This document shows positions 1 to 8,716 of a stretch of 64,000 bases of DNA, one piece after another. The notes beneath the pieces are model-generated. The model made no database searches. It worked only from the letters and a program-made list of their open reading frames with translations, and had not been told where the DNA came from. How positions within the stretch are numbered: the first letter of the stretch is position 1; every line of letters starts with the position of its first letter. This stretch comes from Cupriavidus taiwanensis (GTDB taxonomy: Bacteria > Pseudomonadota > Gammaproteobacteria > Burkholderiales > Burkholderiaceae): assembly GCF_900250115.1 (NCBI RefSeq), contig NZ_LT984804.1:1813301-1877300 (forward strand), given 5' to 3'. A program made the position numbers and the translations under genes.

Positions 1-2346
1 ACGCGCCGAGCCCCCACCCGCAGCCCATTGAACACCACCAGCAGACTCGCCCCCATGTCGGCGAACACTGCCATCCACATCGTCCCCATCCCCAGCACCG
101 TCAGCACCAGGAACACCGCCTTGATGCCCAGCGCCAGCGCGATGTTCTGCCTGAGGATGCTGGCGGTGCGGCGCGACAGCCGGACGAAGGCCGGGATCTT
201 GCGCAGGTCGTCGTCCATCAGCGCCACGTCGGCGGTTTCGATCGCGGTGTCGGTGCCCGCGGCGCCCATGGCGAAGCCGACGTCGGCACGCGCCAGCGCC
301 GGGGCGTCGTTGATGCCGTCGCCGACCATGCCGATGCGGCCGCCGCGGGCATGGGCCGCGTCGGCCAGCTCGGCGATGGCATCGGCCTTGTCCTGCGGCA
401 GCTGATTGCCGCGGGCCTCGTCGATGCCGACCTGCGCCGCGATCGCCTCTGCCGTGTGCGGGTTGTCGCCGGACAGCATCAGCGTCTTGACGCCCAGCGC
501 ATGCAGCTCGGCAATCGCCTGGCGGCTGGTGTCGCGCACGGTGTCGGCGACCGCGAACAACGCCAGCGCGGTGGCCGCGCCCCGGCCGTCGACCCGCGCC
601 AGCAGCACCACGGTCTTGCCCTCGCGCTCCAGTGCTTCCAGCCGTGCTTCCAGCGCCGGCGAGCACGCGCCCAGCTCATGCACCAGGCGGTGGTTGCCGA
701 GCCGGTATTCGACGCCCTGCACCGTGCCGCGCGTGCCGCGCCCCGCCAGCGCCTCGAACGCCTCCACCGGCAGCGTGGCGATGCCGTCGGCCTGCGCCGC
801 CGCGGCCACCGCACGCGAGACCGGATGGTCGGAGCGCGCCGCCAGGCTGGCGGCAATGGCGCGCGCGTGCGGCACATCGTCGGCAAGCAGCGCGTGGTCG
901 GTCTGCGCGGGCTTGCCGTGGGTGATGGTGCCGGTCTTGTCCAGCGCCACCCAGGCCAGCTCGCGGCCCTGCTCCAGGTAGACCCCGCCCTTGACCAGGA
1001 TGCCGCGCCGCGCGGCCGCGGCCAGCCCGCTGACGATGGTGACGGGAGTGGAGATCACCAGCGCGCACGGGCACGCGATCACCAGCAGCACCAGCGCCTT
1101 GTAGATCCAGTCCACCCAGCCGCCGCCCGCCAGCAGTGGCGGCACCACCGCCACTGCCAGCGCGATCGCGAACACCGTGGGCGTGTAGATGCGCGCGAAC
1201 TGGTCGACAAAGCGCTGCGTGGGGGCGCGGCTGCCCTGCGCGGCCTCCACCGCGTGGATGATGCGCGCCAGTGTCGAGTCGCTGGCGGGCGCGCTCACGA
1301 TGTATTCCAGTTCACCGGACTGGTTGATCGAGCCCGCGTAGAGCGCATCGCCTTCGGCCTTGTCGACCGGCACGCTTTCGCCGGTGATGGGCGCCTGGTC
1401 CAGCGCCGACTGTCCGCGCACGACCTTGCCGTCGAGCGCCACGCGCTCGCCCGGGCGCAGCCGCACCAGCGTGCCGACGGCCACCCCGGCGGCCGGCACG
1501 GTGTCCCAGCTGCCATCGGCACGCCGCACCGTGGCCCGCTCCGGCGCCATCGCCATCAGGCCGCGGATGGCATTGCGGGCGCGGTCCAGCGACGCCGCCT
1601 CGATGCGCTCGGCCAGCGCGAACAGCACCATGACCATCGCCGCTTCCGGCCACTGGCGCAGCAGCAGCGCGCCGGTCACGGCAATGCTCATCAGCGCGTT
1701 GATGTTCAGGTTGCCGTTGCGCAGGGCGATCCAGCCCTTGCGGTAGGTGGTAAGCCCGCCCAGCGCCACCGCGGCGAGCGCCAGCACCGCCGGCAGCCAC
1801 GGCAACCCCAGGCCCAGCCATTCCGTGGCCTCGGCCCCCAGCGCGGCGACACCGGCCAGCGCCAGTGGCCACCACGGCTTGCGCGCGGCGGTTTCGGGCA
1901 TCACCTGCTGTGCGGCTTCGGCGCTGAGCGGGACCGGCCGCATGCCCAGGCTTTCGATGGCGCGGGCCACCGGCTCCGCCGACGGCAGGGTGTGGTGCAC
2001 CGTCAGCACGCGCTGGATCAGGTTGAATTCGAGCGCGGCGATGCCGGCCATGCCCCCCAGCTTGTTGCGGATCAGCGTTTCCTCGGTGGGGCAATCCATG
2101 GCGTCGATGCGCCAGGCAGCCGTGCTGGCGCCGGCCGGTACCTCGACCGGTGCCGGCGCTGTCAGCGCGACGGTGGAAGCGCACCCGCCGCCGCAACAAG
2201 CGGCCGGCGCCGCTTCAGCGGCGTGGGCATGGGCATGGGCGTGGCCGTGGTGACCGTGGTGATGCGCCTGGCAGGCCCCATGCGGCCCATCGTGCTGGAC
2301 GGCGTGATCGTGTGGAAGAGCGTCTTCAGGTGACGTGCGAGCCATG
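1..2346 (-). CDS. Zn/Cd/Pb-exporting P1B-type ATPase (3' end cut by window edge)
   Basis: Inner-membrane pump that exports divalent soft metals (Zn2+, Cd2+, Pb2+) using ATP. The frame runs 782 codons from the ATG at 2346 to base 1 without a stop. Only a few C-terminal codons can be missing, because the typical final motif VVFNGLR is already reached. In order it shows a His-rich N-terminus (residues 12-41), a Cys cluster (CCGGGC, 50-55), a metal-binding domain with MDCPTEE (83-89), the membrane CPC motif (about 425-427), the phosphorylation motif DKTGT (about 467) and GDGINDAP (about 675). CPC and the single-Cys MDCPTE motif fit the ZntA/CadA/PbrA group rather than Cu pumps. A MerR-type promoter lies just upstream. 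The exact metal cannot be read from the sequence. Confidence 0.93.
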
Positions 2347-2379
2347 TCTTGTTGTTCGCGCTGGTTTGACCTGATGACA

Positions 2380-2410
2380 TTGAAGACCCTGTAGTGGCTA
2401 CAGAGTCAAG
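2380..2410 (-). promoter_or_regulatory. MerR-family (ZntR/CadR/PbrR-type) promoter-operator
   Basis: Read on the minus strand, TTGACT (2410-2405) and TTCAAT (2385-2380) are separated by 19 bp. The spacer holds the dyad CTGTAG-CCA-CTACAG. An overlong spacer filled by a dyad is the hallmark of promoters activated by MerR-family metal sensors. It lies about 35 bp upstream of the ATPase start. No merR-type gene is adjacent inside the window. Confidence 0.82.
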
Positions 2411-2451
2411 CGGCATGGCCGGGGTGATGCCGCCCATGCCGCGGCGGGCCG

Positions 2452-2862
2452 CTAGTGCTCGCAGTTGACCATCCACGACATGCCGAAGCGGTCCACCAGC
2501 ATGCCGAAGCCTTCGGCCCAGAAGGTCTTCTGGTACGGCACCACCACCTGGCCGCCTTCGCTCAGGCCATCGAAGATGCGCTGGCCCTGGTCGCGGCTGA
2601 CCCCGCCCACCGACAGGCTGAAGCCGCTGAATGCCGGACGCTCGCCGGGACGGCCGTCGGAGGCCATTACCTGGTTCTCGCCGATCTGGAGATTGGCGTG
2701 CATCACCTTGTCCTTCCAGTCGTCGGGCACCGCCATGCCCGGGTCCTGCGGCGCTTCCTTGTAGCGCATCGCAAACGTGACCTGCGCCCCCAGCACCTTG
2801 CCGTAAAAGGCCACCGCCTCGTCGAAGCGGCCGCCGAAGTCCAGATAGGGTTGCACCTGCAT
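2452..2862 (-). CDS. VOC-family (PhnB-like glyoxalase/bleomycin-resistance fold) protein
   Basis: 136-residue protein of the vicinal-oxygen-chelate superfamily, PhnB-like branch. Visible family features are the opening PYLDFGGRFDEAVAFY, the central MHANLQIGENQVMASD strand pair and the ending DRFGMSWMVNCEH. The substrate is unknown; members of this branch are small cytoplasmic proteins often annotated by fold only. I chose the ATG at 2862 because AGGAG sits 6-7 bases upstream of it. An in-frame ATG at 2883 would add seven residues (MDNQESN) but has no ribosome site. It is on the same strand as the metal ATPase, but the intervening MerR-type promoter suggests separate control. Confidence 0.85.
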   Translation of the reverse strand: MQVQPYLDFGGRFDEAVAFYGKVLGAQVTFAMRYKEAPQDPGMAVPDDWKDKVMHANLQIGENQVMASDGRPGERPAFSGFSLSVGGVSRDQGQRIFDGLSEGGQVVVPYQKTFWAEGFGMLVDRFGMSWMVNCEH

Positions 2863-2976
2863 GTTGCTCTCCTGGTTGTCCATCGTTGCATGACAGGGAA
2901 CTGCCGGTCGCGCCGCGGCGACGCGGCCGGCACGCGCGCCATTATCCGCGCGCGCCCGGCCAGTGCAAGAGCGGAC

Positions 2977-4446
2977 TCAGGATACGGCGGCGGGGGCGGC
3001 AGGCAGCGGCAGCGGCTCGGCCGGGAACTGCAGCGTGAACACGGTCAGTCCGTCGACGCTGCGCACCGTCACGCCGCCGCCGTGCAGCCGCATGATGGTG
3101 TCGACGATGGCCAGCCCCAGCCCGGTCGACGCCGCCGAGTTGCGCCGCGACGGATCGGCGCGGTAGAAGCGGCCGAAGATATGCGGCAGCGTCTCCGGCG
3201 GGATCGCCGGACCCGGGTTGCTGACGCGGATGCTGGTGCCCGTGCCCGGGCCCGCAGCCGCACCGGTGCCCGCGGCGGCCGGCGCGCGCGCGACGTCGAC
3301 CCGCACCGTGCTGCCCGCCGGGGCATGGCGCAGCGCGTTGTCGAGCAGGTTGGTCACGGCGCGCCGCAGCAGCGTCTGGTCGGCCTCTACCGGGGCCGAG
3401 CCGGAAACCGTCAGCACGACTTCGCGGTCGGCCGCCACGGCTTCGAAGTACTCGGCCATCTTGTCGAGCTCTTCGCGCGCGTCCAGCGTGCGCACGTCCA
3501 GCGCCACCTGCGCATGGTCGGCGCGCGCCAGGAACAGCATGTTCTCGATCATGCGCGCCAGGCGCTCGTATTCCTCCAGGTTGGACTCGAGCAGCGCCTC
3601 ATACTCGGCGATCTTGCGGCTTTGCGCCAGCGTGACCTGGGTCTGGCCGATCAGGTTGCTGATGGGCGTGCGAAAGTCATGCGCGAGGTCGGCCGAGAAC
3701 TCGGACAGCCGCGAAAAGCTGTCCTGCAGGCGCGCCAGCATGTCGTTGAGCGCGGCCGCCAGCTCGCGCAGCTCTGCCGGCGCACTGCCCACGTCGAGCC
3801 GCGTGGCAAGGCGGCTGGTGGTCACCGCGGCGGCGTCGGCGGCCATGCGCCGCAGCGGCCGCAGCGCGCGCCGCGCCAGCGCAAAGCCCAGCCCGGCCGC
3901 CACCGCGGCGCCGCACAGCGTGGCCCACAGCAGCTGGTGGCGATACTCGCGGATCAGCGCCACGCGATAGCCGGCATCGCGCAGCACCACGATCTCCACG
4001 GCCTTGTCCGAGTCGCCCAGCTGGCCCAGCGCGGCAATGCCGCGCGAGGGCACGCCGTTCTTTGGCCGCCAGGTCTGCAGCATGCCCTTCTCGGGCTGCG
4101 TGGTGGCCGGCAGCACGCGCAGCGGCGGTACGGTCTCGTTGCGCGGGTTCAGCGTCACCAGCGGCTCGCCCTGGCGCGTGCGCACCACCAGGATCAGGCC
4201 CTCGTGGCCCATCGCGATATCGGCAAAGCGGTGGGTATCGGCGCGGATCTCGGCTTCGCTGCGCACCTCGCGCAGCAGGTGGCGCACCAGCAGCACCTCG
4301 CCCACCAGCTCGCTTTCATCGCGTCCTTCCAGCTGGGCCGAGAGTGCGCTCGACAGGTACGCCGCCACGCTGGCCAGGATCGCCGCGGTGGCCAGCCCGT
4401 AGGCCAGCGCCAGCCGCGTGGTGAGCGAAGACGGCAGCCGCATCAT
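2977..4446 (-). CDS. Heavy-metal-type sensor histidine kinase (CusS/CopS/IrlS family)
   Basis: 489-residue membrane sensor kinase. TM1 lies near residues 10-35, a periplasmic sensor segment at about 36-170, and TM2 near 172-192. A HAMP region follows, then the H-box [12 protein letters not shown] with phospho-acceptor His256, the N-box [13 protein letters not shown] (Asn370) and the G-box [11 protein letters not shown] (440-450). It autophosphorylates and passes phosphate to the response regulator encoded immediately upstream; the two genes overlap by 4 bp (ATGA), which implies translational coupling. The LAHDFRTPI signature is characteristic of copper/silver/zinc sensor kinases. The ligand is not deducible. 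No efflux operon is directly adjacent on this side, though the metal ATPase is 0.6 kb further on. Confidence 0.92.
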   Translation of the reverse strand: MMRLPSSLTTRLALAYGLATAAILASVAAYLSSALSAQLEGRDESELVGEVLLVRHLLREVRSEAEIRADTHRFADIAMGHEGLILVVRTRQGEPLVTLNPRNETVPPLRVLPATTQPEKGMLQTWRPKNGVPSRGIAALGQLGDSDKAVEIVVLRDAGYRVALIREYRHQLLWATLCGAAVAAGLGFALARRALRPLRRMAADAAAVTTSRLATRLDVGSAPAELRELAAALNDMLARLQDSFSRLSEFSADLAHDFRTPISNLIGQTQVTLAQSRKIAEYEALLESNLEEYERLARMIENMLFLARADHAQVALDVRTLDAREELDKMAEYFEAVAADREVVLTVSGSAPVEADQTLLRRAVTNLLDNALRHAPAGSTVRVDVARAPAAAGTGAAAGPGTGTSIRVSNPGPAIPPETLPHIFGRFYRADPSRRNSAASTGLGLAIVDTIMRLHGGGVTVRSVDGLTVFTLQFPAEPLPLPAAPAAVS

Positions 4447-5132
4447 GCGTCTTGCACCCGGTCATCGCCGTCGTCCAGCACGTAGCCCATGCCGCGGCGC
4501 GTATGGATCAGCTTGCGCGGGAACGGGTCGTCGACCTTGGCGCGCAGGCGCCGGATCGACACGTCGACCACATTGGTGTTGCTGTCGAAATTGACATCCC
4601 ACACCTGCGAGGCGATCAGCGAGCGCGACAGCACCTCGCCGCGCCGGCGCGCCAGCAGGTACAGCAGCGCGAACTCCTTCGAGGTCAGGTCGATCTTCTG
4701 CCCGGCGCGCACCACGCGGCGGCGGATGGCATCGATCTGCAGGTCGGCCACTTCGATGAATTCGCTCTCGCGCAGCGGGCCGCGGCGCAGGATGGTGCGG
4801 ATGCGCAGCACCAGCTCGGCAAAGGCAAAGGGCTTGACCATGTAGTCGTCGGCGCCGAGCTCGAGGCCCTTGAGGCGGTCCGACAGCTCGTCGCGCGCGG
4901 TCAGGAACAGCACCGGCGTGTCGCGCTCGCGGCGCAGTTCGCGCAGCACCTCCCAGCCGTCCAGGCCGGGCAGCATCACGTCCAGCACGATCAGGTCATA
5001 AGGATGCTCGCGCGCGTGGGCCAGGCCGTCCGCGCCGTCGCGCGCCAGGTCCACCACGAAGCCGGATTCGGTCAGGCCCTTGTGCAGGTAGTCGCCGGCC
5101 TTGGGTTCGTCCTCGACAATCAGGATACGCAT
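4443..5132 (-). CDS. OmpR/CusR-type response regulator
   Basis: 229-residue two-component regulator. The receiver domain begins [13 protein letters not shown] and carries the phospho-acceptor Asp51 in [13 protein letters not shown], the LFLTARD motif and the Lys of YMVKPFAF. The C-terminal winged helix (about 130-225) includes [16 protein letters not shown] and ends at [10 protein letters not shown] start it at the ATG at 5132, where the receiver domain begins; an upstream extension to 5249 has no family similarity. First gene of a two-gene operon with the kinase. A near-dyad resembling copper-regulator boxes sits 75 bp upstream. Confidence 0.94.
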   Translation of the reverse strand: MRILIVEDEPKAGDYLHKGLTESGFVVDLARDGADGLAHAREHPYDLIVLDVMLPGLDGWEVLRELRRERDTPVLFLTARDELSDRLKGLELGADDYMVKPFAFAELVLRIRTILRRGPLRESEFIEVADLQIDAIRRRVVRAGQKIDLTSKEFALLYLLARRRGEVLSRSLIASQVWDVNFDSNTNVVDVSIRRLRAKVDDPFPRKLIHTRRGMGYVLDDGDDRVQDA

Positions 5133-5206
5133 GATTCGATCACTTTCGGGCGGCCCCGTGCCGCCATGGCGTAACGCTAGCCGAGGATGGCGGCAAATGG
5201 GTAAAG

Positions 5207-5222
5207 ATTGCAGAAATGTCAT
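5207..5222. promoter_or_regulatory. Candidate response-regulator box (imperfect dyad)
   Basis: ATTGCAGAAATGTCAT has half-sites ATTGCA and TGTCAT around a 4-base core. It resembles boxes bound by CopR/IrlR/CzcR-type regulators. It lies between the divergent two-component operon and the secreted-protein gene at 5342, so it could serve both. The match is imperfect and based only on inspection. Confidence 0.35.
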
Positions 5223-5341
5223 CGCCATGCCAACGCATTGCCACGGCATGGCCTTGCCAATCCCCGGTAGAATGCGCGCTCACCTCCCGTGCGCACGACT
5301 GGCCCGCGCGCATCGTCTCCCATTCTGCCGGTTTCCCTGCG

Positions 5342-5782
5342 ATGAAACGCCTGCCTAGCTCCTTGTTGCTATCTCTTGCCCTGCTTGCGCTGCCCGCTGC
5401 GGCCATCGCGGCGGGTGACACCCGCATGTGCGGCGCGGTGCAGGCGGCCGGCCTGTCCCTGCCGGACCGCCATGTCGCGGCCAAGCTGGCCGCGGAAGCG
5501 TCGCTGGATGGCGCCGGCGACCCGGGTTGCGGGGGCGCGGTGCGCGTGATGGCCGAGCCGGCCGGCGCCGGCGAGCCGTTGCAGCTGGGCGCGCCGGAGG
5601 CCACGCCGGACCCTGACGCGGGCACCGCCCCGCAGCGTGGCGCGGCCGCCAACGTGCTGCGCGAGCTGCCTGCCGAGGTCTTCGTGCACCGCGCTCACGT
5701 GGCGCCCATGGCCACGCCGGCGGCATTCACCGGCATCGTGCCGATGCTGCCGGTGCTGCGGCTGCTGCCGCCGCACTGCTGA
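5342..5782 (+). CDS. Secreted hypothetical protein
   Basis: 146-residue protein with a clear Sec signal peptide: MKRLPSS, a Leu/Ala-rich core, and probable cleavage after AAAIAA near residue 24. The mature part is rich in Ala, Gly and Pro and has two Cys residues near the start of the mature chain (C30, C61) and one at the C-terminus (LPPHC). I do not recognise a domain. It is divergent from the metal-sensor-type two-component operon, with a candidate regulator box between them, so a metal-related periplasmic role is possible but inferred from position only. The start was chosen because the signal peptide begins here. Confidence 0.6.
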   Translation: MKRLPSSLLLSLALLALPAAAIAAGDTRMCGAVQAAGLSLPDRHVAAKLAAEASLDGAGDPGCGGAVRVMAEPAGAGEPLQLGAPEATPDPDAGTAPQRGAAANVLRELPAEVFVHRAHVAPMATPAAFTGIVPMLPVLRLLPPHC

Positions 5783-5843
5783 GCGCGGCGCGCGGCAGGG
5801 ATTCAAGGGGGTTTAAGGGACTTGGCGGGAACCTCGCAGCGAC

Positions 5844-6149
5844 TTAATCGACGCGGAAGAACTCGATCGACTGCCCGGCGTTGACGGCCCGCTGCAGCCA
5901 GTCAGGATACTCGCCCTGCCCGTCCCAGCTCTGGCCCATGGCATTGCGGTACAGCGGGCGCGCGCCCGCGGGTTTCGGCGCCGCGCCGGTGGCCGGCGAC
6001 GGCGCGGGTTCTTCGGCGCCCGACGATGCCGTCGCAACCTTGTCAAAGCACCCGGCCTCGACGAGGTCGTCGAAGGTCAGGGCATGACGGTCCATTTGCT
6101 CGCGGATCCACGCCACCGCAGCGAGTTTGGCTGAATCAGACTCGGACAT
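5844..6149 (-). CDS. H-NS-family short nucleoid-associated protein
   Basis: 101-residue protein. The C-terminal part (YRNAMGQSWDGQGEYPDWLQ) matches the H-NS DNA-binding domain pattern Y-x-N/D-x-W-x-G-x-G-x-x-P-x-W-L. The N-terminal half (MSESDSAKLAAVAWIREQMD) is predicted helical and could be a shortened oligomerisation region, followed by an Ala/Pro-rich linker. Short H-NS paralogues of about 100 residues are common in Burkholderiaceae and bind AT-rich DNA. The usual Arg/Lys in the minor-groove hook is replaced by Gln (GQGEY), which may weaken binding. The start is the ATG at 6149; longer versions lack similarity. Confidence 0.75.
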   Translation of the reverse strand: MSESDSAKLAAVAWIREQMDRHALTFDDLVEAGCFDKVATASSGAEEPAPSPATGAAPKPAGARPLYRNAMGQSWDGQGEYPDWLQRAVNAGQSIEFFRVD

Positions 6150-6400
6150 GACTCTTGTGAGAGGCCCGCTGCATTTCCGCGGGCAATGAAAAACCGGCGA
6201 TGGAACCACAGGCCGGTCGGACAGCCATGATTCTACAGCCTTTGCCCGGCGGCAGCTTCTCCGGCGTGCATGCGGTGCCGGCTACTGCCCGTGGGATGAC
6301 GGCATTGTCATGTGGCGGTCATGCTCGTGTGGGCGGCCGCCCCCTAGACTAGCCACACCGCCGCCCATTCCGGGCCGGCAACCTCACGGAGAAGCGATCC

Positions 6401-6676
6401 ATGCATGCACTCAGGCAAGTCTTTGTCGCCACCGCCCTTATTGCCGGCATTGCCGGCGCCGCGCAGGCCGCGCCACGCAGCGTCGATCCGTTCAGCGACG
6501 GCGCGCACAGCGTTACCAGCACGCGCAGCCCGTTCACCGACGGTGCCAACGCCGCCACCGGTACCCGCAGCAGCTTTGGCGACGGCGCACACACCGCGAC
6601 CGGTGCGCGCAACCCCTTCGGCGACGGTGCCCACAACCCCAACGGCCCGCGCGACAGCTTCAGCGACGGCGCCTGA
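6401..6676 (+). CDS. Small secreted repeat protein with F-x-DGA repeats
   Basis: 91-residue exported protein. A signal peptide (MHALRQVFVATALIAGIAGA, cleaved after AQA) is followed by about five units of 15-16 residues, each built as R-x-x-F-x-D-G-A-H/N followed by a Thr/Gly/Ala spacer. The repeated cores read DPFSDGAH, SPFTDGAN, SSFGDGAH, NPFGDGAH and DSFSDGA. Regular Asp and His positions could bind a cation, but that is inference. GGAG lies 9 bases before the ATG. No clear partner gene: the H-NS-like gene is divergent on the left and the BKACE gene is convergent on the right. Confidence 0.7.
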   Translation: MHALRQVFVATALIAGIAGAAQAAPRSVDPFSDGAHSVTSTRSPFTDGANAATGTRSSFGDGAHTATGARNPFGDGAHNPNGPRDSFSDGA

Positions 6677-6720
6677 CGGCCTCTGACGGCCTCTTTAGCG
6701 CGCCGCGCGGCGCGGCCTGC

Positions 6721-7608
6721 TCAGCGCACCTCGCCGTAGATCCGGCGCGCATCGGCCGCATCCGCGATCGGCCGGCCCAGCGTCAGCCCGCCCTGCACCG
6801 CCTGCGCCACCAGCGCATGGTTGCCGGGCGCAAGGCTGCCGTCGCGCAACAGCAGGTTGTTCTCGAAGCCCACCCGCACATGGCCGCCGAACGCGGCGGC
6901 CGCGGTCACGCAGGCATTCTCCTCGCGCCCGAACGCGCAGATGGCCCACGGCAGCGCCTCGCCGCCTTCGGCCGCGGCCTGCAGGAACGGCAGCAGGTCG
7001 TGCGGCGACGACACCTGCCCCGCCGCATACCGTCCCAGCACATACAGCACCGACCACGCGCCCGGCGGCACCATGCCGCGCTCGCGCATGCGCTGCCAGC
7101 GGCGCACGTCGGCGGCGTCATACAGGATCACCTGCGTCATCACGCGTTCGCGCGCCAGCCAGGCGAAGAATGCCGCCAGCTCGCTGTCGGCAATCTCCGG
7201 CACCGCGACTTCACGCAGCCCGACCGAAACCGCCTCGGGCCGCAGCGCGCGCACCATCGCCATCTGCGCGGCAGCCTGGTACAGGCCGGCGGCCTCGCTG
7301 GTCACCTGCACCAGCAGCGCGTCACCGACCGCCTGCCTGACCGCCGCCAGCGCGTCGCGGTAGGTCTGCACATCGAGCGAATGGCGCCCCTCGGCATCGC
7401 GCACATGCATATGCATCATGGCGGCGCCGGCGTCGAGGCAGGCACGCGCTTCCGCCGCCAGCGCCGCCGCGGTCAGCGGCACCGCGGGATGGTCGCTGGC
7501 GCGCTTGTAGGCGCCGTTAGGCGCCACCGTGACGATCAGCGGCGAGTCGGCCAGGGCTGCGCGGTGCGGGACCGGCTGCATGGCGGCCTGGGATGGGGTG
7601 TCGGTCAT
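6721..7608 (-). CDS. BKACE-family beta-keto acid cleavage enzyme (DUF849)
   Basis: 295-residue Zn-dependent TIM-barrel enzyme. BKACE proteins condense a beta-keto acid with acetyl-CoA and release acetoacetate plus a new CoA thioester. Visible features are the early APNGAYK strand, the Zn ligands of MHMHVRD (His66, His68), the VQVTSEAAG strand and the VGFENNLLL segment near the C-terminus. Its start overlaps the stop of the 3-hydroxyacyl-CoA-dehydrogenase-like gene by 4 bp, so the two are coupled. The pair resembles carnitine catabolism (carnitine dehydrogenase plus dehydrocarnitine cleavage), where a beta-hydroxy acid is oxidised and then cleaved; the actual substrate is unknown. Confidence 0.9.
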   Translation of the reverse strand: MTDTPSQAAMQPVPHRAALADSPLIVTVAPNGAYKRASDHPAVPLTAAALAAEARACLDAGAAMMHMHVRDAEGRHSLDVQTYRDALAAVRQAVGDALLVQVTSEAAGLYQAAAQMAMVRALRPEAVSVGLREVAVPEIADSELAAFFAWLARERVMTQVILYDAADVRRWQRMRERGMVPPGAWSVLYVLGRYAAGQVSSPHDLLPFLQAAAEGGEALPWAICAFGREENACVTAAAAFGGHVRVGFENNLLLRDGSLAPGNHALVAQAVQGGLTLGRPIADAADARRIYGEVR

Positions 7609-8582
7609 GGCTGGATCTCGGGCAGTTCGGGCGCGATCAGCGCCAGGCCGGCGCGCAGCAGGTAGTCATAGCGCGCGCGCTCGGCGGCGATGGTTTCGGG
7701 CGTCCAGGCGTAGAAGCCCTCGCCGCGCTTCATGCCGTGGCGGCCGTCGGCAGCGCGCTCGGACAGGCAGCGCGCGGGATGGTCGTCGTTGCAGAAGGTC
7801 GGGTACATGGTGGCACCGGCCGCCGCATGCACGTCGATGCCGGCGTGGTCGCGCTGCAGCACCGGTCCCGCCGCCAGAAAACGAAAGCCAAAGCCGAAGC
7901 GCACCGCCGCATCGACGTCCTCGGGCGAGGCAATGCCGCGGTCGATCAGGCTGAAGGCCTCGCGCGACAGTGCATGCTGCAGCCGGTTGGCGAGGAAGCC
8001 GGGCAGGTCCTTGCGCACCTTCACCGGCACCATGCCGCAGCGGCGCATGAACGCGGCCAGCGCGTCGGCATGGCCCGCGTCGCTGGCCTCGCCCAGGACC
8101 ACCTCGACCAGCGGCACCAGGTGCGCCGGCATGAAGAAGTGCAGGCCGAGCATGCGCGCCCGCGTGTCCAGGCCGGCGCCGATCGCGCTGATCGGAAAGC
8201 TGGAGCTGTTGCTGGCGAGCAGCGTGTGCGGGCGCGCATGCGCCACCAGCTCCGCGAACAGCGCCTGCTTCAGCGCCAGGTCCTCGGGAATGCATTCGAT
8301 CACCAGGTCGACCGATGCCCAGTCCACGGCGTCGAGCGTCGCGGCCACCGCGAGGCGTTCGGCGCCCGCTTCGCGGCCGATCGCGGCGAGGTTGGCGCGC
8401 ACGCGGCCGGGCAGCGCGGCGGAGCGGCCGGCATCGGGCTCGACGATGGTGGTGCGGCACAGCGCGCGGGTCAGCACCACGGCGACATCGGCGCCCATGG
8501 TGCCGCCGCCCACCACCACGGCGTGGGCGCTGCCCGGCCGGCTCAGGTTGGCCGGGGTCGAGGCGGGAGTGGTGTTTGGCAT
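7605..8582 (-). CDS. 3-hydroxyacyl-CoA dehydrogenase-family (carnitine-dehydrogenase-like) oxidoreductase
   Basis: 325-residue NAD-dependent dehydrogenase. The Rossmann motif is VVVGGGTMGADVA (22-34), the catalytic region includes ASNSSSFPIS and LGLHFFMPAHLVPLVEVV, and the C-terminal helical domain carries KDLPGFLANRLQHAL. It oxidises a beta-hydroxy acid or its thioester to the beta-keto form. The downstream BKACE gene (ATGA overlap) would cleave that product, so the substrate is more likely a free beta-hydroxy acid than a fatty acyl-CoA. Length and pairing fit L-carnitine or related beta-hydroxy-acid dehydrogenases. A divergent LysR regulator lies 134 bp upstream. Confidence 0.85.
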   Translation of the reverse strand: MPNTTPASTPANLSRPGSAHAVVVGGGTMGADVAVVLTRALCRTTIVEPDAGRSAALPGRVRANLAAIGREAGAERLAVAATLDAVDWASVDLVIECIPEDLALKQALFAELVAHARPHTLLASNSSSFPISAIGAGLDTRARMLGLHFFMPAHLVPLVEVVLGEASDAGHADALAAFMRRCGMVPVKVRKDLPGFLANRLQHALSREAFSLIDRGIASPEDVDAAVRFGFGFRFLAAGPVLQRDHAGIDVHAAAGATMYPTFCNDDHPARCLSERAADGRHGMKRGEGFYAWTPETIAAERARYDYLLRAGLALIAPELPEIQP

Positions 8583-8620
8583 GGTGTCTCCTGGCTTCCC
8601 GCCAGTGTAGAGAACCCGCT

Positions 8621-8652
8621 TTGATTGAAGAAGTCGATTCTCTGGATAAAAT
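8621..8652 (+). promoter_or_regulatory. Promoter/LysR-binding region between dehydrogenase-BKACE operon and lysR
   Basis: A plausible -35 TTGAAG (8625-8630) and -10 TAAAAT (8647-8652), spaced 16 bp, face the lysR gene. The segment ATTGAAGAAGTCGAT (8624-8638) has T-N11-A dyad character typical of LysR sites, and a related ATCAATCGACTCGAT lies at 8667-8681. Autoregulation plus divergent activation is the usual arrangement for such a pair. Called by eye. Confidence 0.45.
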
Positions 8653-8716
8653 GATCGTCAAACCAGATCAATCGACTCGATGGTCCTGTCGCGCATGCCG
8701 CCGGGCCGCTGCCCCC

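Noticed and set aside
351..2333. Long plus-strand open frame opposite the metal ATPase
   Set aside because: Arg/His/Gln-rich translation typical of an antisense shadow in high-GC DNA. The minus-strand frame carries all P-type ATPase motifs.
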